Positions 1-8,783 of a stretch of DNA of 39,631 nucleotides are shown here, piece by piece. Source of the DNA: Ktedonobacteraceae bacterium (GTDB lineage Bacteria; Chloroflexota; Ktedonobacteria; Ktedonobacterales; Ktedonobacteraceae); assembly GCA_019240835.1 (NCBI GenBank), contig JAFAXQ010000290.1:1-39631 (forward strand). The letters run 5' to 3'. The position numbers were made by a program, and so were the translations under genes. The notes beneath the pieces are model-generated. The model was not told the DNA's origin. It searched no databases and saw only the letters and a list, made by a program, of their open reading frames with translations. The stretch's first letter is position 1. Each line of letters opens with the position of its first letter.

Positions 1-1
1 T

Positions 2-559
2 GTCGTCGACTATATCTATCGTACCTACACCGATGCTTCAGAGGGCGAAATGACAGCACTGAAGTCAGAAGTTGTCAGCCGACGTGTCTTTGCTAAGATT
101 GGACAACAGTTGGGCCTCTTTCCTTTCATTCGTGTTGACATCGCCAACCTGCGTACTTTCAATGAGCGGTCGCGTGACTCGTTGTGTGCCGACGTGCTGG
201 AAGCTATCGTTGGCGCTATTCATATCGACCAAGGGGCAGAAGTGGCACACGACTTTGTGGCGCGCATTGTGTTCCCAATGGTAGAGCATGTAAAGTATCA
301 GGTATTGGATACCAATCCCAAAGGGCGCTTACAGAAAATCGTGTTGCAGCGTTCGGGGAACCTACCACGCTATCGCGTACTTGAGCAAAGTGGTCACAAT
401 AATGACCGTGTGTTCAAAGTGGGTGTGTTTGAACTAGACGTACTTCTGGGCACAGGTAAGGCTTCCAGCATTAAGGAGGCAGGGCGCTTAGCCGCTCGCG
501 CCGCCTTGGAACTGCTGGATGAGGAAAAACTTTCAACACCTATGTGTGACATAGACTAA
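2..559 (+). CDS. rnc: Ribonuclease III, C-terminal part (5' end lies outside the window)
   Basis: Open frame continues upstream of ATG 50 (VVDYIYRTYTDASEGEMTALKSEVVSRR...). It has the RNase III helix (SLCADVLEAIVGAIHID) and a C-terminal dsRBD (NPKGRLQKIVLQ...AGRLAARAALELL). Confidence 0.9.
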   Translation, partial: VVDYIYRTYTDASEGEMTALKSEVVSRRVFAKIGQQLGLFPFIRVDIANLRTFNERSRDSLCADVLEAIVGAIHIDQGAEVAHDFVARIVFPMVEHVKYQVLDTNPKGRLQKIVLQRSGNLPRYRVLEQSGHNNDRVFKVGVFELDVLLGTGKASSIKEAGRLAARAALELLDEEKLSTPMCDID

Positions 560-581
560 TGCTCTCAACGAATATTACACT

Positions 582-2321
582 ATGAAACACCCTAGAGTTT
601 GGGACTATGAAACGACACTGCCAAAAAAAGAACGTAAGATGCGTGGCCACTTCTCGACTCCTTTTCCTTTGGTCGAGCAGATACTCGATGCATGTGGCTA
701 TACGCTCGAAAACGATCTTACGCGGTTGTGTGTTCTCGACCCCGCCTGTGGTAGCGGCAATTTCCTCTTAGGAGCTGCCCGTCGTCTGCTCGCATCTGGG
801 CTACGCGGCAGGCTTACGCCTCATGCACTCTTGACTACCTTGCAGCGCAACCTCTGGGGTTTTGATCCTGATCCTGTAGCCTGCTTTCTTGCGGAGATGC
901 AGATGCGCGAACTGCTCTCTTGTGCCGACCTGCAGGAAGCACATCCACACGGTATGTCCTCAGTGCGTTTCCATATTCACCAGGCTGATGGGCTTACACT
1001 GCCTTGGGAGGAACGCGCACCAGTTGATATATTTCTGGCTAACCCTCCTTACCTCGCTATCAAGAACAACGATCTGAGCGGCTATCAATCGGCACAACAT
1101 CGTGGGCAGGTCGATAGTTACCTGCTTTTTCTTGATCTAGCTCTGCAAGTAGTACGCCCTGACGGCTGGATCTGCTTAGTGCTGCCGGATCCTGTTCTAG
1201 CGCGAAGCAATGCGGCCCAGCAACGAGGGCGTTTGCTCGCCGATACCACAGTGCATCACCTCTGGCACTTGTCTGAGGTCTTTCCAGCACAGGTCGGTGC
1301 TGTAGTCATCATCGCGCAGAAGCACCCGCCTAGGCAGAGTCATAGTGTGTCATGGATACGCAGTAAATGGATGCAAGCCGCACTACCAGTAACAACGCAA
1401 CTATCTCAGGTTCCTCAACACCTACTACGTAGCCAGCCTCATGCTGAACTGCGCTATTTGCTCAGCAGCAAACATGACACGCTTGTCGGACGCTTGCATG
1501 CATCTGTATGCACTACCTCTACTGCTGAGAATGGCCAATTTGTTCCACTTGAGCACATCGTCTCCATCCGTCGCGGTGAAGAGCTAGGCAAGAAGACAAA
1601 GTTGCTTGCCAAAACCCCGCCCACCGACAAGGGTGTATGGTATCCCGTCTTGCTTGGAGGGGTCGATGTACAAGCATACAAAACTCCCTGTGCTCAGTAT
1701 TGGCTTGCGCAAGATGCCATTGCCAAGCCTCTGGAGCGCTATCTCGCGCCTAAAGTTCTCGTTGTGAAGAGCACAGCACACCTGCAGGCAACATTAGATC
1801 TGCGTGGACATGTTGCACTACAGACACTTTACTTACTCAATCTACGCATTACTGAGCATAGCGACCATAAGGGAGGGTGGTGTGCTGGAAACGGAGAGCA
1901 TGGCGACCGCAAGGGAGGGTGGCATGCCGGAGATGGGGAGCATGGCGACCGCAAGGGATCGCCACTCCTATATACCCGGGAACAAGATGGGTATAGTAGT
2001 GACCGCAAGAGATGGCTATGTCAACTCTACTTTCTGCTGGCGTTGCTCAATTCGCGCCTTCTACGCGAATATGTGTATGTGTTACATACTGCCTACAAAT
2101 GGGTACAGCCACAAATAGAACAGTATGTGCTGGCGCGCCTGCCTATTCCGCTCGTCACAGCAGAGAAGAGGACGGAAATTAGTCGGCGTGCAAGGCAATT
2201 GTTGCTTGTTTACGCTGAGATATCCTCCGTTGTAGAATTGAAGGAACACAGTCACACACTGTATGAAGAGCTAGAGCTTGTTATTCGTGGGCTGTATGAA
2301 GACGCACTTTCAATCCACTAA
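582..2321 (+). CDS. N6-adenine-type DNA methyltransferase (Eco57I/TaqI-like)
   Basis: SAM motif VLDPACGSGNFLLGAA, catalytic NPPYLAIKN, and a long C-terminal region like a target-recognition domain. It contains in-frame tandem repeats. Confidence 0.85.
   Translation: MKHPRVWDYETTLPKKERKMRGHFSTPFPLVEQILDACGYTLENDLTRLCVLDPACGSGNFLLGAARRLLASGLRGRLTPHALLTTLQRNLWGFDPDPVACFLAEMQMRELLSCADLQEAHPHGMSSVRFHIHQADGLTLPWEERAPVDIFLANPPYLAIKNNDLSGYQSAQHRGQVDSYLLFLDLALQVVRPDGWICLVLPDPVLARSNAAQQRGRLLADTTVHHLWHLSEVFPAQVGAVVIIAQKHPPRQSHSVSWIRSKWMQAALPVTTQLSQVPQHLLRSQPHAELRYLLSSKHDTLVGRLHASVCTTSTAENGQFVPLEHIVSIRRGEELGKKTKLLAKTPPTDKGVWYPVLLGGVDVQAYKTPCAQYWLAQDAIAKPLERYLAPKVLVVKSTAHLQATLDLRGHVALQTLYLLNLRITEHSDHKGGWCAGNGEHGDRKGGWHAGDGEHGDRKGSPLLYTREQDGYSSDRKRWLCQLYFLLALLNSRLLREYVYVLHTAYKWVQPQIEQYVLARLPIPLVTAEKRTEISRRARQLLLVYAEISSVVELKEHSHTLYEELELVIRGLYEDALSIH
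1861..2010 (+). repeat. In-frame degenerate tandem repeat within the methylase ORF (42-bp periodicity)
   Basis: gcgaccataag (1861), gcgaccgcaag (1903) and gcgaccgcaag (1945) are spaced 42 bp apart, with gtgaccgcaag at 1999 after 54 bp. The encoded peptide is EHSDHKGGWCAGNG/EHGDRKGGWHAGDG/EHGDRKG. Confidence 0.85.
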
Positions 2322-2352
2322 CTGCAAGCAATAAGCTTCAAGGAGCAGCCCT

Positions 2353-2775
2353 ATGGTTGATACTCGTCCAATTCGCGTATTGGTCGCTAAGCCAGGACTC
2401 GATGGACATGATCGTGGTGCGAAAATAATCGTTCGTGCTTTGCGCGATGCTGGCATGGAGGTCATCTATACTGGCATTCGCCAGACCCCAGAAATGATCG
2501 TAGAAGCGGCTATTCAAGAAGACGTGGACGCTATTCTTATGAGCATCCTCTCCGGTGCTCACATGGCCCTTTTCCCCAGGGTGATGGAGCTGCTCAAGCA
2601 CAACAATGTCGATGACATCCTCGTTGCCGCGGGTGGCATTCTGCCCGACGAAGATATTCCAGCGATTAAAGCGATGGGCATCAAAGGGTGCTTTGGCCCC
2701 GGCACTTCGACAGAAGAGATCATCAAGTTTGTGCGCGAGAATATACATCCAGAGCGCCTGAAGGCTGAGGTATAG
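2353..2775 (+). CDS. Cobalamin B12-binding domain protein (methylmalonyl-CoA mutase C-terminal/small subunit type)
   Basis: [34 protein letters not shown] is the B12-binding DxHxxG signature (DGHDRG). Confidence 0.92.
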   Translation: MVDTRPIRVLVAKPGLDGHDRGAKIIVRALRDAGMEVIYTGIRQTPEMIVEAAIQEDVDAILMSILSGAHMALFPRVMELLKHNNVDDILVAAGGILPDEDIPAIKAMGIKGCFGPGTSTEEIIKFVRENIHPERLKAEV

Positions 2776-2781
2776 CACGCC

Positions 2782-3741
2782 TTGCAAAACATTGTTCAAC
2801 GTCTGTTGGATGGGGACCGTCGTGCTCTTGCGCGTATGATCACACTGATCGAGAGTGAGGTCCCTGCGGCGCATCGCTATCTTGCAGAGCTGCATCGGCA
2901 CGCTGGTCGTGCGCATATTATCGGAGTAACAGGCGCACCGGGTGCTGGAAAGAGCACACTTGTCACCCAGTTCGTACGAGAACTGCGCCATCGGCAACAC
3001 AAAGTCGGCGTAGTGGCCATTGATCCAAGCAGCCCTTTCACAGGTGGCGCTCTGCTGGGTGACCGTATCCGCATGATGGAACTGGCGGGCGACCCCAACG
3101 TCTTCATTCGCAGCATGGCGAGTCGTGGCAGCCCTGGTGGCCTTGCCTCCTCAACAGGCGATGTCATACGTGCTATGGGCGCTGCTGGTTTCGACCCCAT
3201 TATCATCGAAACTGTCGGCACCGGGCAGGCCGAAGTAGAGGTCATGCACAGTGCCCACACCGTGGTCGTCGTCTGCGCCCCTGGCATGGGCGACGAGATA
3301 CAGGCCATCAAAGCAGGCATTCTAGAGATTGCCGACATCTTCGTTGTCAGCAAAGCCGACAAACCTGGCGCAGATCAGGCTGCCGCCCAACTCTCCATGC
3401 TACTCAGCCTCGACCCCAATCGCCGTAAAGGGCCGTGGCGTATCCCCATCCTCAAGACCTCCGCCCTCAAAAACCAAGGCATCGTAGAGGTCGTCGATGC
3501 TATGCGGCAGCACCTCGCAGTTCTCAAAGAGAGCGGTCTGCTTGCCCAACGGGCGCAGCGCCAGGTGCGTAGCGAAGTCCAAGCTCTCGTCCTTCATGCT
3601 GTCATGCACGCCCTCAAAAGGCGTGTCAGCGAAGACGAGTGGAACGCTCTCATCGAAGCTATTACTACGGGTGAGCGGGATCCGTATAGTGTTGCTCGTG
3701 AGTTGTTGGAGCACATGGGCTTACAAATGGAGCAGACATAG
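2782..3741 (+). CDS. meaB: MeaB/ArgK-type GTPase, methylmalonyl-CoA mutase chaperone (TTG start)
   Basis: GVTGAPGAGKSTL Walker A; VAIDPSSPFTGGALLGDRIRM; adjacent to the B12-binding subunit. Confidence 0.92.
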   Translation: MQNIVQRLLDGDRRALARMITLIESEVPAAHRYLAELHRHAGRAHIIGVTGAPGAGKSTLVTQFVRELRHRQHKVGVVAIDPSSPFTGGALLGDRIRMMELAGDPNVFIRSMASRGSPGGLASSTGDVIRAMGAAGFDPIIIETVGTGQAEVEVMHSAHTVVVVCAPGMGDEIQAIKAGILEIADIFVVSKADKPGADQAAAQLSMLLSLDPNRRKGPWRIPILKTSALKNQGIVEVVDAMRQHLAVLKESGLLAQRAQRQVRSEVQALVLHAVMHALKRRVSEDEWNALIEAITTGERDPYSVARELLEHMGLQMEQT

Positions 3742-3757
3742 AAGCCTCGTGTAGCAA

Positions 3758-3786
3758 TTGACAAAAGAGCAGAGTAACGATATCAT
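3758..3786 (+). promoter_or_regulatory. Sigma70-like promoter upstream of the HEPN/NTPase pair
   Basis: TTGACA (3758-3763), 17-nt spacer, TATCAT (3781-3786), about 80 nt before ATG 3867. Confidence 0.55.
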
Positions 3787-3866
3787 CAATACCGTTGAAG
3801 TTCTCTCGCTCGAAATTTCGGGCGTAAAGCGAACTTGAAAAACAAAAAACTCTGGGGTAAAGTGGA

Positions 3867-4298
3867 ATGGAAGATTATCATGCTGCTTTCTTACAGCGCA
3901 CTATGGATGTGACCATCTTAGATACGAATGGTAGGCGTATAGCCGCTATCTACTTTGGCGGTGTTGTCATTGAGTGCCTTCTTAAGCATATAATACTTAA
4001 CTCCTTGCCAAAGGGCGCAAGAAAAGAATGGAAAACTGACACCTGTGACCCAGGTCATACTATCACCAACCCTGGGCACAGCTATCAAGAAGCATTGAAC
4101 CGTCACAACCGATTGCGATCACGTATACAGCAGTTCCCAGTTGTAGTAGGTTGGTTAAACGACGTTGAGAATCCAGAAGGCCATTTCATCAACATGCGTT
4201 ATGCGGGAAATGAACCTGACGATGAGAAATATAAACGGTGGGTAAAGTCATATCGAAGTCTTATGGGTTGGTTACGGGCACAAGCTACCAAACTATGA
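3867..4298 (+). CDS. HEPN-like domain protein
   Basis: RRIAAIYFGGVVIECLLKHII resembles the first HEPN helix pattern (AxYxAGxAxExxLKxxI). The C-terminal RYAGNEPDDEKYKRWVKSYRSLMGWL also fits. No clear Rx4-6H motif. Confidence 0.55.
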   Translation: MEDYHAAFLQRTMDVTILDTNGRRIAAIYFGGVVIECLLKHIILNSLPKGARKEWKTDTCDPGHTITNPGHSYQEALNRHNRLRSRIQQFPVVVGWLNDVENPEGHFINMRYAGNEPDDEKYKRWVKSYRSLMGWLRAQATKL

Positions 4299-4301
4299 TA
4301 A

Positions 4302-6989
4302 ATGAGAAGGTATAGAGAGATGCAGCATACGTGGCGACCGGTGCTCAAAAAAAATATTGAGGATCGCTTCATACAACATCCGCCGGAAGAGTGGTACGAC
4401 CTGACCATCTCGACTTCAGGCTTATTGAATATAACTATTGTAAGCGAGCACTTTGCAAATATAGCTGTGCCACAACGGCGTGAACAAATTGTGGATCTTC
4501 TTCATAAGTCTGATGCTCCCACGTCAATAGGCTTTCTATCTCTTTATACAATCAGTGAGGCTGACTTTATTGGTCTTTCTGCACCACTAACTACGCAGCA
4601 GAACGGAGTCTACAGTTGGTCCGACTTGACTCAACAAGCGATAAACGCCGCCGAAGCTCCCAAAATACAACGGCGTAAGCAACGTATTCCACGTACTATC
4701 ACTTTCTACTCATTCAAAGGCGGCGTAGGCCGCACAACTGCACTTACCCATGTAGCATGGATTCTCGCGATGCGAGGGCGAAAGGTTGTTGCTATTGATT
4801 TAGATTTAGAGGCACCAGGTTTGAGTTCTTTGCTCAATCTGACCCCGACACCCGAGCACGGTATCGTAGACTACTTCTACGAACGCTCCTATCTCCCAAA
4901 GGCTATAGAACCCAGCATCTCAATTGCCGAGATTTTTGGCGAGGTTCGTATTCCCGATGCACCTGGCCGTCTCTTTATTGTCCCTGCAGGTTCCCTTGAT
5001 CTTAACTATATCACGAAAGTTGATGACCTGCGTGCATCCGCTATTACTGAACGCGGTGAGGACCTCTGGTCTATCTTTTTTCGTGAGATCACTGAACAGT
5101 TGCAACCGGATATCATTCTTGTTGACTCCCGTACAGGTATCAACGAATGGGGTGCCTTTTCTTTGCTACGAGCCGCTGACCAAGCAATTGTCTTCCTCTA
5201 TCCTAACGAGCAGAATAAACGTGGTGTCGAGCTTCTCCTTGAGGCTCTTGCAGGCCAGGTTTCTGTGCAACTAGTTTTTTCGCCTGTACCATTTGGCGAT
5301 GCGGGGATGGAGAAGGTAAAAGAATATTGGCAGGTCTTACAGAGTCGCTTAGATACAGCAACCTTTCAGCCCAATTCAGAGTTGGATGAAGATATCCAAG
5401 AGACTGAAATCCAGCCAGAAATTGCGGAGCCAATTACTGTACACTATCTCACTGAACTTGCTCTGGCCTCGGGTTATCCTGTTCAGTCACTACTATCAAA
5501 TTACATGGCTATTGCTAACGTGGTCGATGAGGATACCACTGCAATTAGCCTCGAACAGGTTCTCAGCGATAGAGACCGTCGACGCAAGATTATTGAGAGC
5601 CTTGAGTTTTCTGAGGTAAATGCTGATGATCTTGATCGTAATCGCTTTCAGCGAACCCGTGACTTTGAGCGCTTCCTTGACGACACTACCTGCCTTATCC
5701 GAGGGCTAAAAGGTACAGGCAAGACAGCTCTTTATAAGCTTTTACTAAAATATGAGGACGTTGCTCGGGAGTGGTCAAAGCGGCTAGATCGCGTGACTTG
5801 CCTATCTGGACACGGTGGATTTCGCATTCGTCCGACTAGGGCTGAATTCGAACTGCTTGATCAGGCCATAGAGCAAAATGGTGGATCCTGGGAAGCATTC
5901 TGGCGTTCTTATTTGCTACTGCGTATGCATCTGGAAAATCGTCTTCAGCAATTTCTTAAAGGCAATAAAGATAAGTTTAGTCAGCTTCGATCTATTCTCA
6001 ATAAGGTACCGAGAGGAGTTGATCGCTGGCAAATAGAACATACCCAGACACTAGTAGAAATGGCAGTGAATGCCGAACTAAACTTGCTGGCAAAGGATGC
6101 ACTGGATGATATCAATAGACAGTTACGAAAAAGCAGTCAAGCCCTCTGGTTTCTTTATGATGACCTAGACGAGGATCTTCTTGAAAAGGGTAATCTACGT
6201 AAGAGGGCGTTGACAGGTTTGTTTCAACTTGTGCAAGCCTCTGACGCTCGTCGATTGACCTCTATTCGTTTCAAGATATTCCTGCGTGAAGATATCTGGA
6301 CTCGACTTGTCTTTGATAACAAGAGCCATCTCAATGGGCGTGATGTCATTTTGCAATGGACCCGTCTAGATTTTCTACGCTTAGCATTGCGTCAGGCACA
6401 GCAGTCAGAAGAGTTCAGGGATTTAGTGGACCGCTTTGCACCTGTTGAGAATATCGACCAGGCAGATGAAGCATTGATTGATAGAGCACTTCAGATATTA
6501 TGGGGAACTCGGCGAGAGCCAAATTTAAAATCTAAGAGTGTATCTAGGTGGGTTTATGATCGACTCACAGACTCCGGCGGAACCACGTTTCCGCGTAGTT
6601 TGAACAGTTTACTCAAAGAAGCCAAAAACTACGAGTTGACCTCCCATCGAAGTCAACCAGATCGCTTGCTTCAACCCAAATCACTTAATCAAGGACTATT
6701 TGCAGCGTCTCAGAAACGCTGTGCAGAAGTGAGAGAAGAATATCCTGAACTCGGACCATTTCTTGATGCACTTGTAGGTATTGAAGTTCTGGCGTCCGAG
6801 CAGAAGTTGAGTGAGGTGTGGCAAAAGACGGCACAAGGAATCTCATCTACATTTAGCGGTTTTGTTGACTTCTTGCTGAGTATCGGACTTATCGGGCTTG
6901 CTGAACTACAAGAAAAAGAACAAGGCTACCGATTCGCTGAAATTTACACTTATGGCTTCAATATGTATCGTGGAAAAAGGAAATATTAA
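4302..6989 (+). CDS. Dual P-loop NTPase: ParA/MinD-like KGGVGRT domain plus a second Sll1717-like ATPase domain
   Basis: First NTPase: ITFYSFKGGVGRTTALTHVAWIL, VVAIDLDLEAPG and DIILVDSRTGINEWG. Second NTPase: CLIRGLKGTGKTALYKLLLKY (Walker A) and ALWFLYDDLDEDL (Walker B). ATG 4320 has a better Shine-Dalgarno (AGAAGG) than ATG 4302. Confidence 0.75.
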   Translation: MRRYREMQHTWRPVLKKNIEDRFIQHPPEEWYDLTISTSGLLNITIVSEHFANIAVPQRREQIVDLLHKSDAPTSIGFLSLYTISEADFIGLSAPLTTQQNGVYSWSDLTQQAINAAEAPKIQRRKQRIPRTITFYSFKGGVGRTTALTHVAWILAMRGRKVVAIDLDLEAPGLSSLLNLTPTPEHGIVDYFYERSYLPKAIEPSISIAEIFGEVRIPDAPGRLFIVPAGSLDLNYITKVDDLRASAITERGEDLWSIFFREITEQLQPDIILVDSRTGINEWGAFSLLRAADQAIVFLYPNEQNKRGVELLLEALAGQVSVQLVFSPVPFGDAGMEKVKEYWQVLQSRLDTATFQPNSELDEDIQETEIQPEIAEPITVHYLTELALASGYPVQSLLSNYMAIANVVDEDTTAISLEQVLSDRDRRRKIIESLEFSEVNADDLDRNRFQRTRDFERFLDDTTCLIRGLKGTGKTALYKLLLKYEDVAREWSKRLDRVTCLSGHGGFRIRPTRAEFELLDQAIEQNGGSWEAFWRSYLLLRMHLENRLQQFLKGNKDKFSQLRSILNKVPRGVDRWQIEHTQTLVEMAVNAELNLLAKDALDDINRQLRKSSQALWFLYDDLDEDLLEKGNLRKRALTGLFQLVQASDARRLTSIRFKIFLREDIWTRLVFDNKSHLNGRDVILQWTRLDFLRLALRQAQQSEEFRDLVDRFAPVENIDQADEALIDRALQILWGTRREPNLKSKSVSRWVYDRLTDSGGTTFPRSLNSLLKEAKNYELTSHRSQPDRLLQPKSLNQGLFAASQKRCAEVREEYPELGPFLDALVGIEVLASEQKLSEVWQKTAQGISSTFSGFVDFLLSIGLIGLAELQEKEQGYRFAEIYTYGFNMYRGKRKY

Positions 6990-7022
6990 TCGAAAAGAAT
7001 ACTTCAACATTCCCCCAAAGTC

Positions 7023-7221
7023 TTACTCTCCAATAGTCGCCAGTTGAAAGCGCAGCCATGCTACATCTGTGCTTTTCCCATACAGGCTGGCTTCCAGTTC
7101 CTGGCAGAGCTGACAGAGCCGCTGCATATTCACACCCGTCTCGACTTGCTTGAGGATATCAAAGGCGGAGAGTGCCGCTTGTCAGTGGAAGAGATATTCC
7201 CTTCGTACCCTCTTCTGTCAT
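7023..7221 (-). other. Small ORF that overlaps the end of the XRE-TPR gene (TAATG) and appears to need a +1 shift at CTT-TGA
   Basis: Frame 0: MTEEGTKGISLPLTSGTLRL then TGA (7161-7159). The +1 frame reads on as DILKQVETGVNMQRLCQLCQELEASLYGKSTDVAWLRFQLATIGE and stops at TAA 7025-7023. Confidence 0.5.
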
Positions 7222-8522
7222 TACTCTTCCTCTAACACGAGCAAGCGGCGTCGCTTCCTGTCAACCAACCTTGCGCGTAACTGTGCCAACTCGATGGCGT
7301 CAGCATAGGTGGGATGTTGGCTCAGAGAACGTACCACCTGCCCAACGCGAAATATCCCAAGCTGAGATTTTAACTGCTCGAAGATGTCAAGGGCAAATCC
7401 TACAAGCTCCGTGGCATAGGGGTAGTGTCCCTGTATTTCTTCTGCCATCGCTCGGTAGAGATGATTGAATGCAAGAGGTCGTGAGTCTGGAAGAAATGCT
7501 TGGTAGTTCTTGTTCAGGGTATTCAATGCTTCAGTTGCATCCTTCGCCCGCACAAACCCGAGACCACGTATGTTCTGAACCCATCCCTCGTTAACAGGAC
7601 CAAGGCGATATAATGTTCCTTCTAGCTCTCCCGTCCCTACCAGCTTGCCGGAGCGATCAAGCAGGCGTAGTGCTTCTGCTTTGTCCGTCTTATCCTGTGC
7701 TCTCACGATAAATGTTGCCCCTGCTCTACCAGAAAAAGCTGCAAGCAGCGGTGTCTGTGAGCGTTGCGCATACGGCAATCCTGCCTGGAAGTCCGCTATT
7801 GCCGCTTCCACGTCGCCTGGGTTTCCTCGTTCAAAATAGACTGATCCACGTTCCATATAAGCAGCGGCTACCAGTTCAGGGTGTCTGATCTCGGGGACGT
7901 TGAGGCTGAGGGCCAGTTCGATGGCACTATCAGCATTGCGGAAGGCCGTTGGATACGCACGTCCACTACGGGCAACATCTACAGCCAGCAAGTAGTAGCC
8001 TAATAGAATATGTTGTCTTTCCAGTCGTTCTTGCCCGCTAAATAAAGAGAGGCTGTAACGCTGACTCCTGATATCCTGCTCAATCGCGTCTAACCTCTCC
8101 CGTGCTGTCGTAGTTTCATGTTCTGTCCAGAGAGCTGCGAGCGCTTGCTGTAACGCTTCAACAGACTTGACAACGGTGAGTTGTGCGGTGGTATGTGCTG
8201 CTGCTCCTGCCACGTGTGGCGCTGTAAGTGCGGGCATGCCTCGAAAGGTAGTGATCCCTAACAAAAATGGAGGGATACGAAGAGCCGAGGCAAGCGCACG
8301 GCGACGTGACATAGAATCAAGGAAGAGATGTTCATTTTCCATGCGTTCAACGGTCCTTTTCGTCACTCTTAGCACTCTTGCAAGTGCCTTGGTATTCATC
8401 TTACGTATTTCGCGGAAGTATTTGAGCACTTGCCCTGGTTTGGGCAAGCCGTCCTCGCCTTCCTCAAAGAGATGTCCATAGACGACTTTCCAGTCTTGAG
8501 TTGGTTGTACTGTTTCTCCCAT
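7221..8522 (-). CDS. XRE-type HTH regulator with C-terminal TPR-like region
   Basis: LKYFREIRKMNTKALARVLRVTKRTVERMEN HTH. The C-terminal half is helical and TPR-like (MERGSVYFERGNPGDVEAAIADFQAGLPYAQ). Confidence 0.75.
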   Translation of the reverse strand: MGETVQPTQDWKVVYGHLFEEGEDGLPKPGQVLKYFREIRKMNTKALARVLRVTKRTVERMENEHLFLDSMSRRRALASALRIPPFLLGITTFRGMPALTAPHVAGAAAHTTAQLTVVKSVEALQQALAALWTEHETTTARERLDAIEQDIRSQRYSLSLFSGQERLERQHILLGYYLLAVDVARSGRAYPTAFRNADSAIELALSLNVPEIRHPELVAAAYMERGSVYFERGNPGDVEAAIADFQAGLPYAQRSQTPLLAAFSGRAGATFIVRAQDKTDKAEALRLLDRSGKLVGTGELEGTLYRLGPVNEGWVQNIRGLGFVRAKDATEALNTLNKNYQAFLPDSRPLAFNHLYRAMAEEIQGHYPYATELVGFALDIFEQLKSQLGIFRVGQVVRSLSQHPTYADAIELAQLRARLVDRKRRRLLVLEEE

Positions 8523-8542
8523 ACATGCTTCTTTCTCTCATG

Positions 8543-8560
8543 GTGCTGATAATTCAGCAC
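8543..8560. promoter_or_regulatory. Perfect inverted repeat, candidate operator of the divergent/upstream XRE gene
   Basis: GTGCTGA-TAAT-TCAGCAC lies between the putative promoter and the start codon of the XRE gene. Confidence 0.45.
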
Positions 8561-8577
8561 TACTCTCAACTAGTGTC

Positions 8578-8606
8578 AGTATAGGAGTAAGATCAACCTT
8601 CGTCAA
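8578..8606 (-). promoter_or_regulatory. Sigma70-like promoter of the XRE-TPR gene
   Basis: Minus strand: TTGACG (8606-8601), 17-nt spacer, TATACT (8583-8578). Confidence 0.5.
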
Positions 8607-8620
8607 TCCCTCAAAAACTG

Positions 8621-8643
8621 AAAGCGACGTGCAACGTCGCTTT
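8621..8643. repeat. Perfect 10-bp inverted repeat with 3-nt loop
   Basis: AAAGCGACGT-GCA-ACGTCGCTTT. Confidence 0.7.
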
Positions 8644-8783
8644 TGAAGCGCACATCTGAGCTGTCTTTTAGGTCAGAAGGCGAGCGCAACGATGTTTTAG
8701 TACATACCGTCTGCTTAATGTTTGTGTTTAGTGAAAACCAAGTCTCGCTGAGGCACTTCTTAAATCCCTGCCTAGTGTGCCTC

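Noticed and set aside
1804-2118. 104-aa plus-strand ORF in another frame of the methylase
   Set aside because: Produced by the in-frame tandem repeat being open in a second frame; the methylase frame is the supported one.
582-2321. Treating the methylase as part of a restriction-modification or BREX-type system with the HEPN/NTPase pair
   Set aside because: The B12-binding/MeaB metabolic pair lies between them and no nuclease or other partner genes sit beside the methylase.
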